In this document: positions 1-4,439 of the stretch, piece by piece
How the letters are laid out: each line of letters starts with the position of its first letter
Numbering within the stretch: the first letter of the stretch is position 1
NCBI GenBank assembly: GCA_030039105.1
Contig: JASHQO010000098.1
Span: 1-5,034, forward strand
DNA length: 5,034 bases
Source of the DNA: Xanthobacteraceae bacterium
GTDB lineage: Bacteria > Pseudomonadota > Alphaproteobacteria > Rhizobiales > Xanthobacteraceae
Direction: 5' to 3'
Notes under the pieces: generated by a model
The model's input: the letters and a program-made list of their open reading frames with translations, nothing else
What the model was told of the DNA's origin: nothing
The model's database searches: none
Position numbers and translations under genes: made by a program

Positions 1-336
1 CGCGGCCAATGGTACTTCCTGCGCGTGCTGTGGACCGCGGACGGGCTGTCGCAGCGGGAATTGTCGGCGCGGGTCGGCATGATGGAGCCGACCACGGTGA
101 TCGCGCTGCGCAGCATGGAGCGCGCCGGCCTGATCCGCCGCGTGCGCGGCGACGACGACCGGCGCAAGGTGCGGGTGTTCCTCAGCGCCAAGGCGAAACG
201 GCTGCGCGACGAGCTATTGGGCGAGGCGCGCCGGATCACCGACGAGGCCGAGGCGGGCATCGCGCCGCGCGACCTCGTGCTGTTTCGCCGCATCATCCAG
301 CGAATGACCGAGAACCTCGATCGGATCGAGCGCTAA
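1..336 (+). CDS. MarR-family transcriptional regulator, 3' part (5' end outside window)
   Basis: The frame is open from the first base and ends at TAA 334-336, giving 111 residues. The visible part begins GQWYFLRVLW, the usual lead into a MarR winged helix. LSQRELSARVGMMEPTTV is the helix-turn-helix (about residues 18-36), and a basic wing follows around DDDRRKVRVFLS (about 50-61). The C-terminal helices (RRIIQRMTENLDRIER) would complete the dimerisation region. MarR proteins are usually 140-160 aa, so roughly 35-50 N-terminal residues lie upstream. The family forms cytoplasmic homodimers that bind palindromic operators and often release on binding small phenolic or other ligands. Neither ligand nor target is visible here. 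The gene converges with the acyltransferase gene and shares its stop region, so the two are not co-transcribed. Family assignment is firm; the regulon is unknown. Confidence 0.9.
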   Translation, partial: RGQWYFLRVLWTADGLSQRELSARVGMMEPTTVIALRSMERAGLIRRVRGDDDRRKVRVFLSAKAKRLRDELLGEARRITDEAEAGIAPRDLVLFRRIIQRMTENLDRIER

Positions 337-1622
337 GTCTTCGCAGGATCGGTCGCCGCCGGCCGCGGTGTCTCTTTCGGGTGGCGCAACGCCCCGAGCG
401 CGGCGCGGACGCGCGATACCAGCTTCCACAGCGACGGCGTCTGCTTGACGAAACGTTTCAGCTTCCGCCGCACGGTCGAAGCGGCGCTCGCCGGCCGGCC
501 GCGCCACGTCGCCGGCGCGCTGTAGTCGTACAATTTGACGCTTAAGTCGCACCACTCGTCCTTGTAGGGCTCGTCGCCGATGGTGAAATCGAAACGCCGC
601 AGCCCAAGCTTGATGGCATGCGCCAGAAGCTCGCGCAGGTGCAGCGTGCCGGGTCCATACTGCGACAACGCCGCATCGTCCTCGTAGCTCGCCAGCACGT
701 GGTAGTAGCAGTCGCCGAACAGGATGGCGAAGTTGGCCGCCGCCCAGGTGCCGCCGACTTCGATGCGGCTGATGTGAAACTGGTGGCGGATTTCGGGATT
801 TGACGCCAGGTCGAAGAAAAACTCGCGCAAGCCCTGCCGCTCGAAAATGTCGGGAATGCCGCGGCGCGCCAGGGTGCGGTGCTTCTGGTCGAACAGCGTT
901 TCCAGGGTGCGCCGCGCGTCGTCGATTCCGGTCGTGCTGACGAAGCGGACCTCGCCGTATTGCGACAGGTGCCGGCGCTTGGCGCGGTCGCGCCGCCGCG
1001 TCGCCGACGAGCGCTTGGCGTAGTAGAATTTCTGCCAATCGTCGCCGAGCTGGGTCAGGTGCGCGCCGGACGCATTGACCGTCACGTCGAGGGCGGTGAA
1101 CGGATTGATCTGGCCGCCGACGGTCTGCGGCATCTTCTCGAATGCGATCCAATCGTGCCGCAGCCGCGGATCGCGCTGCATCTGCGCGCGCAGCGCCTGC
1201 CAGGCGACGAGGAAGCGATCCGACGAAATGCGCTGCAGGAAATACGGCGCCAAAAGCGGCGCGTTGTAGTCGCAATGCTCCTGGCCGAGCCAGCACAGCC
1301 GCCGCACGCCATGCCGCTGCGTCAGCGCCAGCGGCAGGATGAAGGCGGTCTCGCCGCCGGCGAAGGCGCCGACCACGATCACCGGCTTGACGCCGTCGCG
1401 CCGGCCGATGTGCCGCTGCCAGGCGGCGAGCCAGTCGAAGGTCTGGAACGCCGTGCAGTCGGCGACCTGCTCGAAGCGGCGCCACTCGCTTTCGATGTCG
1501 GCGAGCGCGTCGTAGATGGTGAAGCTGAGATCGGGGCCGAACTCGCGCGACAGATCCTTAAGGCGCGCCAGCGCAGCCTGCGCGGTCGCCGTCGAAACAT
1601 CCGCACTTGCGAACGCCTGCAT
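333..1622 (-). CDS. GNAT-fold acyltransferase of the CelD/BcsL (Acetyltransf_6) type
   Basis: This 429-aa protein has the layout of CelD/BcsL-like proteins. An N-terminal half (about residues 32-180) contains the family-like stretch TAFQTFDWLAAW (58-69). An Acetyltransf_6 (BioF2-like) domain follows at about 190-350, ending in the hallmark run GPGTLHLRELLAHA...GLRRFDFTIGDEPYKDEW (323-357). The family is thought to transfer acyl groups from acyl-CoA, and members are linked to cellulose or other exopolysaccharide modification. No polysaccharide gene is visible here, so the substrate is unknown. The tail (about 385-429) is basic and looks flexible. No signal peptide or membrane segment is evident, so it is probably cytoplasmic. 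ATG at 1622 was chosen; in-frame GTG (1640) and TTG (1670) starts would add 6 or 16 residues. No start has a clear Shine-Dalgarno sequence. The stop TAG (335-333) overlaps the MarR stop. Family confidence is good; start confidence is moderate. Confidence 0.85.
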   Translation of the reverse strand: MQAFASADVSTATAQAALARLKDLSREFGPDLSFTIYDALADIESEWRRFEQVADCTAFQTFDWLAAWQRHIGRRDGVKPVIVVGAFAGGETAFILPLALTQRHGVRRLCWLGQEHCDYNAPLLAPYFLQRISSDRFLVAWQALRAQMQRDPRLRHDWIAFEKMPQTVGGQINPFTALDVTVNASGAHLTQLGDDWQKFYYAKRSSATRRRDRAKRRHLSQYGEVRFVSTTGIDDARRTLETLFDQKHRTLARRGIPDIFERQGLREFFFDLASNPEIRHQFHISRIEVGGTWAAANFAILFGDCYYHVLASYEDDAALSQYGPGTLHLRELLAHAIKLGLRRFDFTIGDEPYKDEWCDLSVKLYDYSAPATWRGRPASAASTVRRKLKRFVKQTPSLWKLVSRVRAALGALRHPKETPRPAATDPAKT

Positions 1623-1903
1623 TGGTGTCGAACGGGTCACGGCACTGAACGCAATGAGAGGCCCAGGCAAAGTGATAGGCGAGATTCGCTAAGGATGCAT
1701 CGCCGCGCGGCGGCAATAACTCGTTAAGGTAAAGCGGCGTTGAAGCGGATTGAGCTTGGATCGCGGCGCCGGCGCGCCGGAACCCGCCGCGCTTCGCGCA
1801 AAAGCGGCATTTGCCGCGCCGAAAACCCGCTCCGCGTGCGGCGTTTGGTAACGTTGAGACGAAGCTCGGTTGCGGGAAGGATCGCCGCTCCAGGGAGGAC
1901 GCG
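1623..1903. other. Divergent spacer between acyltransferase and Bug genes
   Basis: These 281 bp hold the start regions of two divergent genes, and no convincing gene lies inside. The sequence is GC-rich. It contains a 12-bp palindrome CCGGCGCGCCGG (1769-1780) and a small hairpin GCGGCA-TT-TGCCGC (1804-1817). I could not pick out a credible -35/-10 pair for either gene. A GTTAAGGTAAA stretch near 1724-1734 is the only AT-richer motif. Confidence 0.5.
1892..1898 (+). promoter_or_regulatory. Ribosome binding site of the Bug gene
   Basis: AGGGAGG sits five bases before ATG 1904. It decides the start: the reading frame is open back to a TTG at 1811, but only the 1904 start has this strong site and puts a signal peptide at the N-terminus. 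Confidence 0.85.
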
Positions 1904-2869
1904 ATGAAGGCTCTATCTTGGCTCGCCGCCGCCGGCGCCTGTCTGCTGGCGTCGGCTCCCGCCGCGCGGGCGCAGAATTATCCGGACAAGCCGGTCACCG
2001 TCATCGCCGACGCGGCGCCGGGCGCTACGCCCGACGTCGACGCGCGTGCCGTCGCCGACGGCTTGAGCAAAGCGTGGGGCCAGCAGGTCATCGTCATCAA
2101 TCATCCGGGCGCCAACGGCAGCATCGCCGCGCGCGTCGCGAGCGAGGCCGTGCCCGACGGCTACACGTTGTTCATGCCGGCGCTGTCGACCTTCGCGGCG
2201 CTGCCGTCGGTCGCGCCCAATCTGCCGCTCAAGCTGCCGCGCGATTTCATCCCGATCGGCTACACCGCGGAGAACCCGATGTTCTTCGCCGTCAATCCGT
2301 CGCTCGGCATTGCGACGCTGCCGGAGCTGATCGCGGCGGCGAAAAAAGATCCGGGAAAAATCTCGATCGCGGTCACCGGCGTCGGCCGGCTCACCCATCT
2401 CACCGGCCTGGTGTTTCAGGATCGCGCCGGCATCAGCCTGTTGCCGGTGCCCTATAACGGCGGCCCGGCGGCGGCGCTCGCCGACGTCGCAAGCGGCCGC
2501 GTCGCGATGATCATCGAAGGCTTTTCCGGCATCGTCGGCGCGGTCAAGGCCGGCCAGGTCAAGTTGATCGCGGTGGCGTCGCCGGAGCGCCTGCCGCAGT
2601 TTCCCGACCTGCCGACGGTCGCCGAGACGATTCCCGGCTTTGCCGCACGCGGCTGGCAGGTGCTGGTGGCGCCCAACGGCACGCCGAAGCCGATCGTCGA
2701 CAAGGTCAGCGTCGACCTCGCCAAGGTGGTCAACGATCCGGCGTTCAAGGCGCGGCTCGCCAATATCGGCAGCTACTCGCGCGCCATGACGCCCGGCGAG
2801 GTGCTCGCCTTCGTGCAGAAGGAGCAGGACACCTGGCTGCCGGTGCTGCAGAAGATTTCGGAGAAGTGA
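1904..2869 (+). CDS. Bug/TctC-family tripartite tricarboxylate transporter substrate-binding protein
   Basis: This 321-aa protein matches the usual Bug receptor length (about 300-330). A Sec signal peptide covers residues 1-23 (Lys2, hydrophobic core, then ARA before Gln24), so the mature protein should be periplasmic. Family motifs in order are YPDKPVTVI (26-34), HPGANGS (67-73), PDGYTLF (84-90), VPYNGGPAA (182-190), DLPTVAE (235-241) and IPGF (243-246). Such receptors capture carboxylates or related small solutes for TctAB-type permeases, or act as sensors. No tctA or tctB lies in the window, so this is an orphan receptor here, as is common in this hugely expanded family. The first ligand loop reads ADAAPGATPDVDAR (35-48), where many relatives have a Pro-Phe-x-x-Gly-Gly type loop. 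This suggests a distinct subgroup and ligand, which I cannot name. The stop codon is 4 bp from the tRNA-His 3' end. Family confidence is high; the ligand is unknown. Confidence 0.92.
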   Translation: MKALSWLAAAGACLLASAPAARAQNYPDKPVTVIADAAPGATPDVDARAVADGLSKAWGQQVIVINHPGANGSIAARVASEAVPDGYTLFMPALSTFAALPSVAPNLPLKLPRDFIPIGYTAENPMFFAVNPSLGIATLPELIAAAKKDPGKISIAVTGVGRLTHLTGLVFQDRAGISLLPVPYNGGPAAALADVASGRVAMIIEGFSGIVGAVKAGQVKLIAVASPERLPQFPDLPTVAETIPGFAARGWQVLVAPNGTPKPIVDKVSVDLAKVVNDPAFKARLANIGSYSRAMTPGEVLAFVQKEQDTWLPVLQKISEK

Positions 2870-2873
2870 GCGT

Positions 2874-2950
2874 TGGTACAGCTGGGTGGATTCGAACCAC
2901 CGACCTCCTGATCCACAGTCAGGCGCTCTAACCAACTGAGCTACAGCTGC
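2874..2950 (-). tRNA. tRNA-His (anticodon GTG)
   Basis: A complete 77-nt cloverleaf can be folded by eye. The acceptor is GCAGCTG/CAGCTGT, the D stem GCTC/GAGC, and the anticodon stem CCTGA/TCAGG with loop CTGTGGA. The T stem is GGTGG/CCACC with loop TTCGAAT, followed by discriminator A73 and an encoded CCA (2876-2874). The anticodon GTG reads His codons CAC and CAU. The base before G1 is T, so no G-1 is encoded, and the first pair is G1-U72. Most bacteria encode G-1 opposite C73. The G-1-less, A73 form is a known feature of many alphaproteobacteria and goes with a divergent HisRS. The gene converges with the Bug gene, and no terminator of its own is visible. Confidence 0.97.
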
Positions 2951-2977
2951 ACGGGCTTGCGGTCGGCAAGCGCGCGC

Positions 2978-3006
2978 AACCTATGGGCAACGGGCGGTTT
3001 TGGCAA
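2978..3006 (-). promoter_or_regulatory. Possible tRNA-His promoter
   Basis: On the minus strand, TTGCCA (3006-3001; five of six matches to TTGACA) is followed after 17 bp by TAGGTT (2983-2978; three of six matches to TATAAT). The expected start, near 2971, is about 20 bases before G1. The stretch after the -10 is GCGCGCG, a GC-rich discriminator of the kind common at stable-RNA promoters. The weak -10 keeps this tentative. Confidence 0.4.
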
Positions 3007-3056
3007 GGTTTTGGCCTATGGCCCGGCAAGCTTGCGCGCCGCTGCGGTGCGCGCGG

Positions 3057-3092
3057 CAAAAGCAAAAGCCCGGGCGCAAACAACCCGGGCTT
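3057..3092 (-). terminator. Rho-independent terminator of the 163-aa phasin gene
   Basis: Read on the minus strand, a perfect 9-bp stem AAGCCCGGG/CCCGGGCTT (3092-3084 with 3074-3066) and a 9-nt loop lead directly into the T-rich run TTTTGCTTTTG. It lies about 35 bp after the phasin stop codon. The plus-strand side has no T tract, so it acts on minus-strand transcripts only. It also insulates the tRNA-His gene downstream. Confidence 0.9.
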
Positions 3093-3126
3093 GCCCTCGA
3101 TCCGCGTCAGCGCGACGGTCGCGTCT

Positions 3127-3618
3127 TCAGGCGACCTTGCTGAACGCCTTGTTCATGCCGCTCTTGATCGGCTCGGCGGTGTCGGTCGCGACCTTCTGGG
3201 CCAGCGCGCCGAGTTCCTTGCTCTGGGCCGAGAGCGCCTCGAACTGCTTGCGCGCATGGGCGCTCGACAGCTCGATCACTTCCGACAGCGACTTCGCGGT
3301 GATCAGCTCGCTGGCGAAATCGAACGCCGCGTTGGTGTTGACGCGGGCCGTCTCGATGACCTTGAGGCCGTAGTCGGACGCACCCTTGGTGGCGGTCGAA
3401 TAGGTGGTCTCCAGCACGTCGGTCGCCTCTTCGGCGGCGGCCTTCATCTTCTCGTAGGTGTCCTTGGCCTGCGCCACGCCACGCTCCGCGAACTCGCGGA
3501 AGGCGGCCGGCATCTCGACCTTCGGGATATCGAATTTGGGCATTTCGAATTTCGGCATTTCGAACGCTGCAGTCATCGGCTTGCTCTTGGCTTTGGGGGT
3601 TGTGGTGGCTTCGGCCAT
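3127..3618 (-). CDS. Phasin family protein, PHA granule coat (163 aa)
   Basis: Phasins are small amphipathic helical proteins that coat polyhydroxyalkanoate granules in the cytoplasm and set their number and size. After a Lys/Thr-rich leader (1-18) come four tandem copies of a [FV]-[ED]-[MI]-P-[KA] pentapeptide (19-38). A helical Phasin_2-type domain follows (about 39-145), with FAERGVAQAK (43-52), FDFASEL (99-105) and SSAHARKQFEAL (118-129). There is no signal peptide or membrane helix. The ATG start has TAAGGA eight bases upstream; an internal Met15 is a weaker alternative. A strong terminator follows the gene. The upstream region has PhaR-like dyads and a possible promoter, which suggests its own transcription unit with repression lifted when granules accumulate. 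The shorter phasin gene upstream is a paralogue. The family call is firm; which phasin dominates on granules cannot be told. Confidence 0.92.
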   Translation of the reverse strand: MAEATTTPKAKSKPMTAAFEMPKFEMPKFDIPKVEMPAAFREFAERGVAQAKDTYEKMKAAAEEATDVLETTYSTATKGASDYGLKVIETARVNTNAAFDFASELITAKSLSEVIELSSAHARKQFEALSAQSKELGALAQKVATDTAEPIKSGMNKAFSKVA

Positions 3619-3626
3619 GATACGTG

Positions 3627-3632
3627 TCCTTA
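3627..3632 (-). promoter_or_regulatory. Ribosome binding site of the 163-aa phasin gene
   Basis: TAAGGA on the minus strand lies eight bases before ATG 3618. It favours this start over the in-frame ATG at 3576, whose upstream sequence has no comparable site. Confidence 0.7.
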
Positions 3633-3758
3633 AGTCTGACTCTTTGCTTCGGGCTTGATCGCGCGAAAATTCGTGAATGACTTCGCCGCCTTATTGCGCG
3701 AGGCCCAATGCCGTGGCCGAACGCTGAACATTTCCAAGGCCCACGGCTACCGTAACTC

Positions 3759-3787
3759 CATATAACATTGTCATTGGTGCAATGCAA
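3759..3787 (-). promoter_or_regulatory. Possible promoter of the 163-aa phasin gene
   Basis: In an AT-rich island on the minus strand, TTGCAT (3787-3782) and TATATG (3764-3759) are 17 bp apart. This would give a leader of about 130 nt. The -35 matches only TTG of the consensus; the -10 matches TATA. Its support comes from location, base composition and overlap with the inverted repeat below. Confidence 0.4.
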
Positions 3788-3806
3788 TAGAAATATTGCG
3801 ATGCAC
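3777..3806. promoter_or_regulatory. Inverted-repeat operator with two TGC-N3-GCA dyads (PhaR-like)
   Basis: Arms GTGCAATGCAATA (3777-3789) and TATTGCGATGCAC (3794-3806) pair at 11 of 13 positions around a GAAA spacer. Each arm contains a dyad: TGC-AAT-GCA (3778-3786) and TGC-GAT-GCA (3797-3805), centred 19 bp apart, about two helical turns. PhaR repressors of PHA granule genes in Paracoccus and Rhodobacter are known to bind TGC-rich CTGC-N3-GCAG-type sites upstream of phaP. The core matches here; the outer C and G do not. The repeat overlaps the candidate -35, so binding would block transcription. Binding by PhaR is inferred. Confidence 0.55.
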
Positions 3807-3860
3807 AAATAATCACAATAAGGCCGTGAAGCGGCTCGATTTTTGGCGACCGGCAGACCG

Positions 3861-4244
3861 TCAGCTCTGCGGTTTGCTGGCGTCCATCGCCATCTTTGCG
3901 GCGGCTTGGCCGAGATCCTGAACCTGCGCCGAAATGGTCTGCACCTGGCGGCTGAGGAATTCCGACTGCAGGCTCATGACCTCGGCGGCGTCCTTGGCGT
4001 GCATCAGCTTCTGCGCGAAGTCGAAAGTCGCCGACACGTTCTGCTCGGCATAGGTCATCGATTTATGGGCGATCTCCTGGGCGCCGCTGCGCGCGGCGAG
4101 CGCCTGCCCCTGGAACTGGCCGAACGCCTGGTTCGCCGCCTCGAGGAAACCGTCGAAAGCCTTGCGGGCCTGCGCCACGCTCTGCTCGGCGAACGCCCGC
4201 ATCTCGTTGGGGATGGCGAATTGCTTGAAGGGATCTTCGGCCAT
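3861..4244 (-). CDS. Phasin family protein, short paralogue (127 aa)
   Basis: This is a second small helical phasin, lacking the pentapeptide leader of its neighbour. It starts with a short N-terminus containing FKQFAIPNEMRAFAE (6-20), then FAEQSVAQAR (18-27) and FDFAQKL (74-80). The distance between the FAE and FDFA motifs is 56 residues, the same as in the 163-aa phasin, so the two are paralogues or share a domain. Ala and Gln abound, and no Sec signal or membrane segment is seen. The expected role is binding to PHA granules, perhaps as a minor coat or granule-associated regulator. GGAG (4254-4251) lies six bases before the ATG and supports this start. It is on the same strand as the other phasin, but the 242-bp gap with a probable promoter suggests partly separate control. 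No PhaR-like dyad was seen upstream of this copy. Confidence 0.88.
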   Translation of the reverse strand: MAEDPFKQFAIPNEMRAFAEQSVAQARKAFDGFLEAANQAFGQFQGQALAARSGAQEIAHKSMTYAEQNVSATFDFAQKLMHAKDAAEVMSLQSEFLSRQVQTISAQVQDLGQAAAKMAMDASKPQS

Positions 4245-4303
4245 GGTCTGCTCCGGAAACGGCCCCCGCGCCCGATCCTAGCCGTAAATCGACGCCGGAA
4301 ATA

Positions 4304-4335
4304 CCAGCCCGAAAGCGGGTCCGCGGCCGGGCTGG
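4304..4335. repeat. Perfect 8-bp inverted repeat, leader hairpin
   Basis: CCAGCCCG (4304-4311) and CGGGCTGG (4328-4335) pair perfectly around a 16-nt spacer, which itself contains GCGG-GT-CCGC (4315-4324). Neither strand has a T run after it, so it is not an intrinsic terminator. It starts about 60 bp before the short phasin ATG and would fall in that gene's 5' leader if transcription begins upstream of it. Confidence 0.5.
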
Positions 4336-4407
4336 GGATTAAGGTTAGTCCGCCTTGGAGCCGCGCCAGGCGGCCGGTGCCATGGACGCCGCAGCACGCC
4401 CGCTTTA

Positions 4408-4422
4408 TTAAGAATTCATTAG
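4408..4422 (+). promoter_or_regulatory. CtrA-like box upstream of the PAS kinase gene
   Basis: TTAA-GAATTCA-TTAG matches the CtrA consensus TTAA-N7-TTAA at seven of eight defined bases, 17 bp before the start codon. CtrA is the master cell-cycle response regulator of alphaproteobacteria. The match is short and could arise by chance in an AT-rich patch, so it is only a candidate. Confidence 0.35.
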
Positions 4423-4439
4423 GCAACGAGTTCCGTCGC

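Larger units (their letters stand above)
4245..4439. other. Divergent spacer between short phasin and PAS kinase genes
   Basis: This 195-bp region must hold the promoters of both divergent genes. The phasin half is GC-rich with a strong hairpin (4304-4335). The kinase half has an AT-rich patch (4404-4421) with a CtrA-like box. I could not assign a convincing sigma-70 pair on either strand. Confidence 0.5.

Noticed and set aside
1623..1670. N-terminal extension of the acyltransferase from TTG 1670
   Set aside because: TTG is a rare start, no Shine-Dalgarno sequence precedes it, and ATG 1622 leaves the conserved region intact. It is not excluded.
879..1727. Long plus-strand open frame (282 codons) opposite the acyltransferase gene
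   Set aside because: It mirrors the GC-rich codons of the real minus-strand gene, is rich in Arg/Ala/Gly, shows no family motif and has no convincing ribosome site.
1769..1780. 12-bp palindrome CCGGCGCGCCGG in the divergent spacer
   Set aside because: It is built only of G and C in very GC-rich DNA, where such palindromes are expected by chance; no second copy or promoter link was seen.
1811..1903. Upstream start of the Bug gene at TTG 1811
   Set aside because: It would bury the signal peptide 31 residues into the protein and ignore the strong AGGGAGG site before ATG 1904.
1913..2935. Long minus-strand open frame opposite the Bug gene
   Set aside because: It is antisense to a clear Bug coding region, crosses the tRNA-His gene, and its product is low-complexity Arg/Asp/Gly.
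2874..2950. tRNA-His 3' end as an integration site for a mobile element
   Set aside because: No duplicated tRNA 3' fragment, integrase or composition shift was seen on either side.
3026..3035. GCAAGCTTGC palindrome between phasin terminator and tRNA-His
   Set aside because: It is a short isolated palindrome with no T tract and no repeat elsewhere; likely chance.
3107..3808. Minus-strand frame of 233 codons overlapping the longer phasin gene
   Set aside because: It is a frame-shifted shadow of the phasin that also spans the operator and terminator-side regions, and its translation resembles no family.
3823..3845. Small GCCG-TGAAG-CGGC hairpin followed by TCGATTTTT, as a plus-strand terminator
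   Set aside because: The stem is only 4 bp, and no plus-strand gene ends here. The flanking genes are all on the minus strand.
4339..4348. TTAAGGTTAG as a second CtrA-like site
   Set aside because: The half-sites are 2 bp apart rather than 7, so it does not fit the CtrA spacing. A similar TTAAGGTAAA near 1725 does not fit either.
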